This document shows, one piece after another, positions 34,020 through 41,633 of a stretch of 64,000 bases of DNA (the first letter of the stretch is position 1; each line of letters opens with the position of its first letter). Under the pieces are notes generated by a model. It was not told the DNA's origin and ran no database searches. It saw only the letters and a list, made by a program, of their open reading frames with translations. Origin of the DNA: Aphodovivens sp036306585 (GTDB lineage Bacteria > Actinomycetota > Coriobacteriia > Coriobacteriales > Eggerthellaceae); the NCBI GenBank assembly GCA_036306585.1, contig JAXJZF010000004.1, positions 62,001-126,000 on the forward strand. Reading direction: 5' to 3'. A program made the translations under genes and the position numbers.

Positions 34020-34786
34020 CGTCGCACCACCAGCTTGTAGCCCAGGCCCTTCACCGTCACCAGCGACTGGGGCTTCGATGGGTTCTCCTCGATCTTCTCG
34101 CGCAAGCGGCGGATGTGCGCCATCAGCGAGTTCTCGTAGCCGAACGTGGTGCCCCAGCACGCTTCGCACAGGGCGTCGATGGTGACGATGCGCCCGATGT
34201 TGCGCGCCAGCGCGCTAAGAATCTCGTGCTCTTTCGCCGTGAGCTCCGCTGTGGTGCCGTCGGCGCGCGCCACGCCCGCTGTGCCGAAATCGACCGTGCA
34301 GAAGGCTAGCTGCAGCTTCGGGCTCTCGTTTGCGTAGCAGCGGCGCAGGATTGCTGCGATGCGCAGCACCAGCTCCTGCGGCAGGAACGGCTTGACCAGG
34401 TAGTCGTCGGCGCCCAGCGACAGCCCGTTCACCCGATCGAACGGCTCGTCTTTGGCGGTGAGGAACAGCGCCGGCACCTCCGCTGTCGCAGGCAGCGCCC
34501 GCAAACGCGCCAGCAGCTGGAACCCGTCGATGCCCGGCATCATCACGTCGAGGACGAACAGATCGAAAGGCGCGCGCGTGCCGAACGGCGCCTGCTTCGC
34601 GCCGGGCGCGTTCTGCATCAGTATGAGGGCCTCCTCGCCCGAGTGCGCTACGGACGCGTGCGCAAAGCCGGCAGCATGCAGGATGCCGGCCACCATGTCG
34701 GCTAGATCGGCTTCGTCGTCCACGATGAGGATCCGCTTTTCCAGCAGGTGCTCCTCCAGGGCGTACAGAGCGCTGCCCATTGCCAT
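34016..34786 (-). CDS. OmpR/PhoB-family response regulator
   Basis: A 256-residue regulator with a receiver domain (D23, D24, phosphorylation site D80 in LFVLDVMMPGIDG, T110, K132 in YLVKPF) and a C-terminal winged helix (TAKEHEILSALARNIGRIV to SLVTVKGLGYKLVV). A short insert lies between the third helix and strand of the receiver. The start at 34786 has GGGAGGG upstream on the minus strand. It is coupled to the sensor kinase and divergent from the ABC operon, whose upstream region carries four 11-bp direct repeats of the kind OmpR-family dimers bind. Confidence 0.93.
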   Translation of the reverse strand: MAMGSALYALEEHLLEKRILIVDDEADLADMVAGILHAAGFAHASVAHSGEEALILMQNAPGAKQAPFGTRAPFDLFVLDVMMPGIDGFQLLARLRALPATAEVPALFLTAKDEPFDRVNGLSLGADDYLVKPFLPQELVLRIAAILRRCYANESPKLQLAFCTVDFGTAGVARADGTTAELTAKEHEILSALARNIGRIVTIDALCEACWGTTFGYENSLMAHIRRLREKIEENPSKPQSLVTVKGLGYKLVVRR

Positions 34787-34884
34787 CGCGAGCCCTCCCT
34801 TTCCGCTGCCCATTGCCGGCGATTCCGGCGTCTGCGCAGATGATAGCATGCGTCCGCCCTGTCGTTGCCGTGCTGCAACCCGCG

Positions 34885-34938
34885 GTAAGGCAGATGTAAG
34901 GACGGCGTGAAGGGCGCGTAAGGGCGGCTTTCTAAAGT
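34885..34938 (+). promoter_or_regulatory. Four 11-bp direct repeats and -10 box upstream of the ABC transporter operon
   Basis: GTAAGG or close variants start at 34885, 34896, 34907 (GTGAAGG) and 34918, exactly one helical turn (11 bp) apart. A TAAAGT -10-like box (34933-34938) follows. This layout is typical for tandem dimers of an OmpR-family regulator activating a promoter with a weak -35. The neighbouring divergent regulator is the natural candidate. Confidence 0.6.
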
Positions 34939-34978
34939 GGCATCGGGCAAAGATGTCGCCGAAGGAAAGGAGCCTGAC

Positions 34979-35788
34979 ATGGCCTATGCGATTCCGGATT
35001 TCGCGAAACCGAAAACGATGGTGGAGGTGCGGCGCGTGACGAAGCGCTTCGGCACCAGGGGCAAGCACGGGGAGGGTGCGGTGACGACGGCGCTGGACAA
35101 CGTGAGCTTCACGGTGGCCGAGGGTGAGTTCGTGGGCATCATGGGGCCGTCCGGGTCGGGGAAGTCGACGTTGCTCAACTGCCTAGCCACCATCGATGCC
35201 CCCACCAGCGGGTCGGTGGTCATCGGCGGGGTCGACGCTAGCGGGTTGACCGGCAAGGCGCTTGCGCGCTTCCGCCGCGACGATTTGGGGTTCATCTTCC
35301 AGGACGCAAACCTGCTGGATACTCTCACGGCGTTCGAGAACATCGCACTCGCACTGACCATCCAGAAGGCGCCCACTCGCGAGATCGACGCGCGCGTGAA
35401 CGCCGCGGCGCACCAGTTGGGTGTCTTCGATGTGCTGGGAAAATACCCCTATCAGCTGTCTGGCGGGCAGCGCCAGCGCGTGGCGGCGGCGCGCGCCACC
35501 ATCACGCATCCCAAGCTGGTGCTGGCCGACGAGCCCACCGGCGCGCTGGACTCGAAATCGGCCCGTCAGCTGCTCGAGTCGCTAGAGGCGCTCAACCGAT
35601 CGGGTGCGACCATATTCATGGTGACGCACGACTCCACCTCGGCGAGCTATACCGAGCGTATCCTGTTCATCAAGGACGGCAAGCTCACTGGCGAACTGCG
35701 CCGCGGCGGGTCGGATCGCGCTGCGTTCTACCGGCGCATCGTCGATGCGGTCAGCGCCATGGGGGAGGGGATGGAAGATGCTTGCTAG
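34979..35788 (+). CDS. ABC transporter ATP-binding protein (MacB/BceA type)
   Basis: The nucleotide-binding subunit of a FtsX-type ABC transporter, 269 residues. Walker A is GPSGSGKST, the Q-loop FIFQDANLLDTLTAFEN, the signature LSGGQRQRVAAARA, Walker B LVLADEPTGALD and the H-loop FMVTHD. The family serves bacitracin-type peptide resistance or lipoprotein and peptide export. The ATG follows GGAAAGGAG. The stop lies inside the permease gene (11-nt overlap). It is probably controlled by the divergent two-component system. Confidence 0.94.
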   Translation: MAYAIPDFAKPKTMVEVRRVTKRFGTRGKHGEGAVTTALDNVSFTVAEGEFVGIMGPSGSGKSTLLNCLATIDAPTSGSVVIGGVDASGLTGKALARFRRDDLGFIFQDANLLDTLTAFENIALALTIQKAPTREIDARVNAAAHQLGVFDVLGKYPYQLSGGQRQRVAAARATITHPKLVLADEPTGALDSKSARQLLESLEALNRSGATIFMVTHDSTSASYTERILFIKDGKLTGELRRGGSDRAAFYRRIVDAVSAMGEGMEDAC

Positions 35789-37883
35789 GCTGGCTTTGGG
35801 CAACATCCGCAAATCCCTCAGGGACTTCGGCATCTACTTTCTGACGGTGGTGCTGGGTGTGGCGGTGTTCTACGCGTTCAACTCGATGTCGCAGCAGCCT
35901 TCGGTTCTGGCGATGTCGGACACGCAGGAGGGCATCTTCGAGCTGCTGGGCACGGTGATCGGCGGTGTGTCGGTGTTCATCGCGTTCGTTTTGGTGTTTC
36001 TGGTGGTGTACGCCAATCGCTTCCTCATGAGGCGGCGCAAACGCGAGTTCGGCATCTACCTGATGCTGGGCATGTCCACGGACGACGTGGTGAAGATCGT
36101 TGCGATCGAGTCGCTGCTGGTGGGCGCCGTGTCGCTTGCCGTGGGGCTGGCGCTGGGCATCGCTCTGTCGCAGGGGCTGCTGTACGCGACGTCGTTGATG
36201 TTCTCGGCCGACATAGCCTACAGCGGCGGGTTCGCGTTCCTGTTCTCGGCGGATGCGCTGGCGTATACGCTGGCGGTGTTCGCGGCGATCTTCTTTGTCG
36301 CCGCCGTCGTGAACGCACGAGAGGTTTCCAAATCGCGCCTGATCGGTCTGATGCGGGCGGGCAGCGTCAACCAGGACGTCAAGCTGAAGAGCCTGCCGGC
36401 GTCTTTGGCGGTGTTCGTCATCGCGGTGGCGCTCATCGCCGCGTCGTACCGGCTTTTGCTGGATAATGGCCTGCTCGACCTCTCCCCGCAGTTCGCCGCC
36501 GCGACGCTTCTGGTGTGCGTGGGCACGGTGCTGTTCTTCTGGTCGCTTTCGGGTTTTCTGCTGCGCGTGGTCCAGATGGCCAAGCCCCTGTACTACCGCG
36601 GGCTCAACATGTTCGCGCTGCGGCAGATCAACGCGAAGGTCAACACGACGTTCGCCACGCTTTCGGTGGTGTGCCTCACGCTGTTCTTGGCGCTCACCAG
36701 CGTGTGCGGCGGCATCGGCATCCGCAATGCCGTGGAGGACAACCTGGCCCAGAGCACGGCGTATTCCGCGTCGGTGCGCACGACGTTTTCCTTGATGACT
36801 TCCGATGGGCTGACAGCCGCCGACCTGGGGCCCTACGGCGATTTCGCCGACGCCCTGGGCTTCGACATGCGCGAAGGCCTGCAGCTCAGCATGCAGTCGG
36901 TGGGCTGCGACGATGCGGCGGCGCTCGTCGACGATGCTGCGCAGGTGGACTTCCTCATCGACGATGCCGAGGACCCGCTGACGTTCGGGCGCGTCGAGGA
37001 GGCGTCCGGGGTGCGGCTTTCCGAGGTTTCGGGCAACGCATCCATCAACGTGAACTACGCGGCCACCCCCGTGCCGCTGCTGAGGGCCTCGCAGGTGAAC
37101 GATGCGCTGGCGCTGGCGGGCAAGGATCCTGTCGAGTTGGGGGAAGGGGAGTGCGCGGTTTTGGTCGACTCCGATTTGACCCGTGGATTCTTCGAGAAGG
37201 TTGCCGAAAGCGGTGCGTCGCTTCAGATCGGCAGTCGCCCGCTTTCCGTGGCGCGCTGCATCGGACAGTGCATCGAGACCACCTCGTTTCCCTCCAACAC
37301 CGGAGCCATCGTCGTGCCCGACGACGCCGTTCCCGCAGGCGCTTCGATCATGACTTCCGTGCTGGACGTGCAGTGCAGCTCCGATGAAACGGAGCGTGCG
37401 TTCGTCGAAGCATGCGAGGCAGTGGAGGCTTCGGAGGATCCGCAAACCTGGCCCATCACCATGACGCAGGGGCGCCTGGACGTGGTGGAGCAGTCCGTGA
37501 GCCTGTCGACCATCATCGCCTACCTTGCGATCTACCTCGGTTTCGTGCTGACGGTGGCCTGCGCTGCCATCCTCGCGATCCAACAGCTCTCCGAGGCTTC
37601 CGACAACGCGCGGCGCTATGGACTGCTGCGCAAGCTCGGTGCGCCGGCAGGGATGGTCGACCGCGCCCTGCTGGTGCAGGTCGGCGTATACTTCGTGTTC
37701 CCGTTGCTGCTGGCCGTGGCGCACTCGATTTGCGCGATGCAGGTGGTCACCGACGTGGTGTCGGTGTTCGGGGCGCTTGACATCGGCTTGATGGTGGCGA
37801 TGTGCGCCGGAGCGTTCGTGGCGGTGTACGGCGTGTACTTCCTGGTGACGTTCCTTGCCGCGCGTCGGCTCGTGCGCGAGTAG
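35778..37883 (+). CDS. FtsX-like ABC transporter permease, BceB-like
   Basis: A 701-residue permease with a Bce-type layout: one N-terminal segment (DFGIYFLTVVLGVAVFYAF), a group of about six more up to residue 310, and a large extracellular domain of roughly 230 residues (about 325-560). Three C-terminal segments follow, the first being SLSTIIAYLAIYLGFVLTVA. FtsX signatures are present in both halves (RRKREFGIYLMLGMS, ARRYGLLRKLGA). BceB-like permeases sense and detoxify cell-wall antibiotics, but the paired kinase here has its own sensor domain. The start lies 11 nt inside the ATPase gene. Confidence 0.92.
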   Translation: MLARLALGNIRKSLRDFGIYFLTVVLGVAVFYAFNSMSQQPSVLAMSDTQEGIFELLGTVIGGVSVFIAFVLVFLVVYANRFLMRRRKREFGIYLMLGMSTDDVVKIVAIESLLVGAVSLAVGLALGIALSQGLLYATSLMFSADIAYSGGFAFLFSADALAYTLAVFAAIFFVAAVVNAREVSKSRLIGLMRAGSVNQDVKLKSLPASLAVFVIAVALIAASYRLLLDNGLLDLSPQFAAATLLVCVGTVLFFWSLSGFLLRVVQMAKPLYYRGLNMFALRQINAKVNTTFATLSVVCLTLFLALTSVCGGIGIRNAVEDNLAQSTAYSASVRTTFSLMTSDGLTAADLGPYGDFADALGFDMREGLQLSMQSVGCDDAAALVDDAAQVDFLIDDAEDPLTFGRVEEASGVRLSEVSGNASINVNYAATPVPLLRASQVNDALALAGKDPVELGEGECAVLVDSDLTRGFFEKVAESGASLQIGSRPLSVARCIGQCIETTSFPSNTGAIVVPDDAVPAGASIMTSVLDVQCSSDETERAFVEACEAVEASEDPQTWPITMTQGRLDVVEQSVSLSTIIAYLAIYLGFVLTVACAAILAIQQLSEASDNARRYGLLRKLGAPAGMVDRALLVQVGVYFVFPLLLAVAHSICAMQVVTDVVSVFGALDIGLMVAMCAGAFVAVYGVYFLVTFLAARRLVRE

Positions 37884-37895
37884 GCTGGTCCCGAG

Positions 37896-37936
37896 GCGGG
37901 GTGTGTGCTGCTGCGGGCGGCTCACACCCCGCATGT
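37896..37936 (+). terminator. Hairpin ending the ABC transporter operon
   Basis: GCGGGGTGTG (37896-37905) pairs perfectly with CACACCCCGC (37923-37932), 13 bp after the permease stop. The following ATGTTCTT is only moderately T-rich. Confidence 0.6.
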
Positions 37937-38061
37937 TCTTGCAGGCCTCGGTTGGATGGGCGTCGGGTACACCTCGCCAGCGCATATCGCGCGTTCGTCG
38001 GCGCCCTTTCCGCTTCGCATCCGTTTGCGCGGTTGAGTCCCTGAGGGGGTTTGGGGCATAA

Positions 38062-38086
38062 AAAAGCCCCGTTTAACGGGGCTTTT
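38062..38086. terminator. Bidirectional terminator between ABC operon and tRNA cluster
   Basis: AAAAGCCCCG (38062-38071) and CGGGGCTTTT (38077-38086) form a perfect 10-bp stem with loop TTTAA. It ends the minus-strand tRNA transcript 8 nt after the last tRNA and also works for plus-strand readthrough. Confidence 0.9.
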
Positions 38087-38093
38087 GAATTCA

Positions 38094-38169
38094 TGGTGGA
38101 CCGTCGGGGACTCGAACCCCGGACCTTGGGATTAAGAGTCCCCTGCTCTACCAACTAAGCTAACGGTCC
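38094..38169 (-). tRNA. tRNA-Lys (anticodon CUU), copy 1
   Basis: A full cloverleaf with encoded CCA. Acceptor GGACCGT pairs with ACGGTCC, the T arm is CGGGG-TTCGAGT-CCCCG and the anticodon loop CTCTTAA. The anticodon stem has four Watson-Crick pairs with a G-A mismatch at 27-43. It is identical to the copy at 38224-38299. Confidence 0.95.
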
Positions 38170-38223
38170 ATAGTTGCTTCGCGTGCGGCGCGCGCAGCAT
38201 ATGTTAAAGGGCGGAGAGCTTCA

Positions 38224-38299
38224 TGGTGGACCGTCGGGGACTCGAACCCCGGACCTTGGGATTAAGAGTCCCCTGCTCTACCAACTAAGCTAACGGTCC
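38224..38299 (-). tRNA. tRNA-Lys (anticodon CUU), copy 2
   Basis: Identical in all 76 nt to the copy 130 bp away, and transcribed first from the promoter at 38413-38441. The spacer between the copies differs from the next one, so only the tRNA and a few flanking bases are duplicated. Confidence 0.95.
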
Positions 38300-38319
38300 A
38301 TGAAGTCTCAATAGCGCGC

Positions 38320-38397
38320 TGGGGTGGGTAATCGGACTCGAACCGACGACCTCCAGAGCCACAATCTGGCGTTCTAGCCAACTGAACTACACCCACC
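38320..38397 (-). tRNA. tRNA-His (anticodon GUG)
   Basis: A full cloverleaf with the extra G at -1 opposite C73, the histidine identity pair, and encoded CCA. The anticodon stem CCAGA/TCTGG holds loop TTGTGGC. It is the first gene of the His-Lys-Lys tRNA operon. Confidence 0.95.
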
Positions 38398-38412
38398 ATG
38401 GCGCGAAGAGAA

Positions 38413-38441
38413 ATTATAAAGTCTCATTCGATTGAGCGCAA
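38413..38441 (-). promoter_or_regulatory. Promoter of the His-Lys-Lys tRNA operon, TTGCGC-17-TATAAT
   Basis: On the minus strand TTGCGC (38441-38436) and a perfect TATAAT (38418-38413) are 17 bp apart. The first tRNA starts about 16 bp after the -10. The -35 is the same hexamer as for rplS. Confidence 0.85.
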
Positions 38442-38580
38442 GGGGTAATTTGTGTGGATTCTATCCGCCCGCCGATGGCCTGCCGGTTATCCCCGCCCCT
38501 CCACTAGAATGCAAATAGGCTGGTCACGTTCTAAGGGCGCGTCCGGCTCCGCCTTTTAAACCCTAAGGAGCATTTCCTCG

Positions 38581-40035
38581 ATGGATAAGCAGAATTCGGA
38601 AAAGCGCTTCGCGCTGCTCATCGACGCCGACAACGTCTCGGCAAAATACATCAAACCAATCACCGACGAGCTGTCGAACTACGGAACCGTCACCATCAAG
38701 CGCATCTATGGCGACTGGACGCTGTCCCTCCACGCCAAATGGAAAGACGCGCTGCTGGAGAACTCGCTCACGCCCATCCAGCAGTTCAGCTACACCACCG
38801 GCAAGAACGCCACCGACTCGGCGATGATCATCGATGCGATGGATATCCTCTACACCGGATCGGTCGACGGCTTCTGCATCGTGTCGAGCGACAGCGACTT
38901 CACGCGCCTTGCCAGTCGCCTGCGTGAAAGCGGTCGCATGGTCATCGGCATGGGCGAGAAGAAGACGCCCACGCCGTTCCGTCGCGCATGCGATGTGTTC
39001 ACCACGCTCGAGCTGCTGCTCGACGACACCAACGGCAAGCGCAAGGACAGAGGCGGCGCGGAAAGCGGCCCCACCATCCGCGAGGTGGAGCAGGCGGTGG
39101 TGCGCATCATCACCGACAACCAGAACAACGGCAAGGCAACGGGCCTGGGCGAGGTCGGCAGCCGCCTGCTGAAACGCTTCCCCGATTTCGACGTGCGCAG
39201 CTACGGCACCAACCTACTTTCGAAGCTGCTCAGCAAATTCCAGAGCGTGAAGATCACCAAGAGCGGCAGCGATGTTTCGGTGGAGCTTGCCGACGACAAG
39301 GACTTGGCGAAGAAAAAGGATCAGCGCGAGGCCGGACAATCCGAGAAGCCCGCCGATCAGGCATCCGAGCAAGCCGCCGAGTCCGCGGAGGCTGAACCCG
39401 GCGCCGTCGAGACGGAACAGCCCGTCGAGGAAGCGGAAGCCGAGGAGGGGAGGCCCTCCCAGCATCGCCGCAAGCGCCGCGGCGGGTCGCGCCGGCGATC
39501 GCGCGGCGGAGCCGCTGCCGAACGGCGTGAGGATCAGGCTGAGCCTGCAGATGCCAGGCGCACCGACATGCCGCCTGCCGCAGAGGGGGAGGAGCAGCCC
39601 GCCGAAGCCGTTCCTGCGCCCGAAGGGCAGCCGCAAGGCGAGTCCCAGCTCGAGGAGCGCGAAGCTGCCGCGGAGGCTTCGCAAGGGCACTCTGGGCAGG
39701 CGGCGGTCGAGGAACCCGCGCCCGGAAAGGCGGCACGCCGCAAGGGCAACCGAAAAGCTCCCGCCAAAGCCGCGACGAAGCCCGCTGCCGAACAACCTCA
39801 GAAGGAGGGGAGGGCAACCCCGCCAGAGGTCGATTCCACCACGCGCCGCATCGTCGCCGATGCTGGCATGAATGGCATCGAGATCTCCGAACTTGCCTCC
39901 CAAGTGCGCGGCAAACACCGTGGCTTCAAGGTGCGCGACTACGGTTATGCGCAGTTCAAGGCCTATGTCGCCCACCTCGACGACATCGAAGTGGAGCGCA
40001 TCGGCAAGGAATGGTTCGCCCGTATGGCGGACTAG
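38581..40035 (+). CDS. NYN-domain putative ribonuclease with two OST-HTH/LOTUS-like domains
   Basis: A 484-residue protein. Residues 8-150 form a NYN (PIN-like nuclease) domain with the acidic set in LLIDADN (D15, D17), ATDSAMIID (D79) and SSDSDF (D104, D106), as in LabA-type proteins. Residues 164-236 look like an OST-HTH (LOTUS) domain (REVEQAVVRIITDN, GSRLLKRFPDFDVRSYG). A 180-residue disordered Glu/Ala/Pro linker follows, with an RG-rich patch (RRKRRGGSRRRSRGG). A second OST-HTH-like domain closes the protein (GIEISELASQVRGKHRGFKV). An RNA-targeting nuclease is inferred; the substrate is unknown. The ATG is 10 nt after AAGGAG, and TAGAAT at 38505-38510 may be the -10. Confidence 0.85.
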   Translation: MDKQNSEKRFALLIDADNVSAKYIKPITDELSNYGTVTIKRIYGDWTLSLHAKWKDALLENSLTPIQQFSYTTGKNATDSAMIIDAMDILYTGSVDGFCIVSSDSDFTRLASRLRESGRMVIGMGEKKTPTPFRRACDVFTTLELLLDDTNGKRKDRGGAESGPTIREVEQAVVRIITDNQNNGKATGLGEVGSRLLKRFPDFDVRSYGTNLLSKLLSKFQSVKITKSGSDVSVELADDKDLAKKKDQREAGQSEKPADQASEQAAESAEAEPGAVETEQPVEEAEAEEGRPSQHRRKRRGGSRRRSRGGAAAERREDQAEPADARRTDMPPAAEGEEQPAEAVPAPEGQPQGESQLEEREAAAEASQGHSGQAAVEEPAPGKAARRKGNRKAPAKAATKPAAEQPQKEGRATPPEVDSTTRRIVADAGMNGIEISELASQVRGKHRGFKVRDYGYAQFKAYVAHLDDIEVERIGKEWFARMAD

Positions 40036-40078
40036 GCGTCCAAACGTGCAGGCAAGACGTCGGGAATCGGCGTTTTTC

Positions 40079-40087
40079 TGCTATGAT
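40079..40087 (+). promoter_or_regulatory. Extended -10 element of tRNA-Leu (TGCTATGAT)
   Basis: TATGAT (40082-40087) preceded by TGC lies 46 bp before the tRNA. No consensus -35 is present. Confidence 0.55.
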
Positions 40088-40133
40088 GGGTTGCGTTGCT
40101 TTTCGGCTGTCGCCGGGAAGCGCTTTCCATAAT

Positions 40134-40218
40134 GCGGGCGTGGCGGAATTGGCAGACGCGCCAGATTTAGGTTCTGGTACCGCAAGGTGTGAAGGTTCAA
40201 GTCCTTTCGCCCGCACCA
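40134..40218 (+). tRNA. tRNA-Leu (anticodon UAG)
   Basis: An 85-nt class II tRNA with a long variable arm and encoded CCA. Acceptor GCGGGCG pairs with CGCCCGC, the anticodon stem CCAGA/TCTGG holds loop TTTAGGT, and it reads CUA. It is followed by a strong terminator and the most gene-poor part of the window. Confidence 0.95.
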
Positions 40219-40227
40219 GCTTTCACA

Positions 40228-40260
40228 TTCCGCGGGTCCTCGTGCCCGCGGAACTGTTTT
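40228..40260 (+). terminator. Terminator of tRNA-Leu
   Basis: TTCCGCGGG (40228-40236) and CCCGCGGAA (40245-40253) form a perfect 9-bp stem, followed by CTGTTTT. It starts 10 nt after the tRNA. Confidence 0.85.
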
Positions 40261-40830
40261 CGGTCCTGGCCTGCGTTGGACGCGCTATCATCTTGCCGAT
40301 TGCTTCCTCATCTTCCAGCCGATCGTTTCCCGCAGATTACCTGCACTTTATCTTTTTGCAGTCTGCGCTCTATTTTCTGGTCGATCGCTTCCTGCAAGCC
40401 GTCATCGATCCTCTTCCTCTCCTTGTGCCGGCCTGCCGTGCCTTGAGTTGCGCTTTTCGGTCGTATTGCGCTTTCCTGCCAGCTTGCCAAGGCGTTTTTG
40501 CGCCCCAGATCCAGCTTTGCTTGCGTTTCGGTAACCAAACTCCAGTTATGGACGAGCTGTCTCGGACCAGAACGAGGCGTTACAACACCATGTCAAATTA
40601 AGAATAGATATTACCTGGGGTTTGATGGTTTTATGTAAATCCAGAGTAGGGCAGAATATGCGCGAAGCTAGCGAAACGCCCCTAAAATGGCGGATCGCTC
40701 GTCCACAACCGGCGTTTGATGGCGATCCGCGACGGGTTTTTGGATCTGGCTGCGATTCGAGGTGAAAGAACGTCGATCAGGCACGGACAACGCGTAAGCT
40801 ACGCAGACGAGCGTGCCCTCTTGTCTGCCC
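40261..40830. other. 570-bp stretch without a convincing gene
   Basis: The sequence is AT-richer and less codon-biased than its surroundings. A 76-codon minus-strand frame (40308-40538) encodes a charged peptide but starts at TTG without a usable ribosome-binding site. A perfect 9-bp inverted repeat (GCGGATCGC 40690-40698, GCGATCCGC 40722-40730) is followed by GGGTTTTT. Its place next to the tRNA-Leu 3' end would suit a decayed integrated element, but no integrase remnant or repeated tRNA end was seen. Confidence 0.4.
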
Positions 40831-41196
40831 TTACAGGAAGTGCCCCAGCAGCACGCCGGCTACAACGCAGATGGCGCCGACCAACACTCCCGCGACGACC
40901 AGTCGCATCTCACGTCGATGCGAGCGCTTGCGCTCCTGCTCGGCACGCGCCTTTTCCATGAAGTAGGAGTAGCCGTCAGTCGTGATGACGACGATCGTCC
41001 CCTTGCGTTGGTCGGGGTGCGTCGCTAGCATGCCGTGCTCGATGAGCTCGGATTGCAGCTCGTCTTCGGGTCGGTAGGGGAGCGCGCAGCGATACACCAG
41101 CTCTCCGTCGACGCTGCAGGTGCGGCGCTCGAAATTGATAAGGCGCTTTAGTTCGCGTTCTTGTGGAATGTTTAGTGCTGCGTTCACGCGTTTCAC
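40831..41196 (-). CDS. Hypothetical tail-anchored protein with winged-helix-like domain
   Basis: I do not recognise this 121-residue protein. A soluble, charged region of about 90 residues has a helix-rich start (NIPQERELKRLINFERRT) and a segment resembling the wing of a winged helix (LIEHGMLATHPDQRKGTIVVITTDGYSYF, positions 53-81). A basic linker (KARAEQERKRSHRREMR) leads to one C-terminal membrane segment (LVVAGVLVGAICVVAGVLLG). The N-terminus should therefore be cytosolic. It starts at GTG (41196, or the in-frame GTG at 41187), with GAAAGG just upstream; TATGAT on the minus strand at 41236-41231 may be its -10. It stands alone in an accessory stretch. Confidence 0.65.
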   Translation of the reverse strand: MKRVNAALNIPQERELKRLINFERRTCSVDGELVYRCALPYRPEDELQSELIEHGMLATHPDQRKGTIVVITTDGYSYFMEKARAEQERKRSHRREMRLVVAGVLVGAICVVAGVLLGHFL

Positions 41197-41633
41197 TGCC
41201 TTTCGTGCGTTTCAACTGCGATTAATTACCATCATACCCTTTCGGGCGGTGTCCGACGGCGACGAATGCGGTGTTTTCCGACTTGTTTGGATCCTGCCGC
41301 CGAATGGGGTGTTCTCCGGGTACGCGAAGCGCGCTAGGCGATATGTTGGGGAAACCCCGTCGACTGGCTGCTCGGCGTCCCGGGACACGGGACACCGCAT
41401 ACGCCTCGGGAAGGTGCCAGGTACGGCAGGCTGCTCGGCGGGCAGCGGCTGCAGCCGTTGGGCGGGCGCCACTGGCGTATCTTTCGTGAACAGGGTTCCG
41501 CTTGCCCCGATGGTGTGAGATAATGCCCAGTCGGTGTGCTCGATGCGCGCAAAAGCCATCGTCGCGCCGCGGCGGTGCCCGCGCACTGCCGAACGCCTTT
41601 TGGCACAACGGTAACAGTATGGAGGAAAGCTAC
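41197..41633. other. Intergenic region with several hairpins upstream of tig
   Basis: No gene with codon bias was found. Several strong stems occur: GGGG-AAA-CCCC at about 41348-41358, a 9-bp stem with one mismatch at 41373-41397, and the palindrome CGGCTGCAGCCG at 41446-41457. A likely tig promoter has TTCCGC (41496-41501), 17 bp, and GATAAT (41519-41524). Whether the structured part is transcribed is unknown. Confidence 0.4.

Noticed and set aside
35751..37985. A long minus-strand frame opposite the ABC permease
   Set aside because: It is very His/Arg/Gln-rich and antisense to a clear ten-helix permease. It has no domain and no ribosome-binding site.
38094..38299. Integrated element at the tRNA-Lys repeats
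   Set aside because: The 130-bp period holds only the tRNA and a short spacer, with no cargo or integrase. Simple tandem duplication explains it.
40308..40538. A 76-codon minus-strand frame after tRNA-Leu
   Set aside because: It starts at TTG with no properly spaced ribosome-binding site. The peptide has no recognised domain, so it is kept only as a note in the gap entry.
40011..40601. A plus-strand frame running through tRNA-Leu
   Set aside because: It reads through a complete tRNA and its terminator and has no ribosome-binding site or codon bias.
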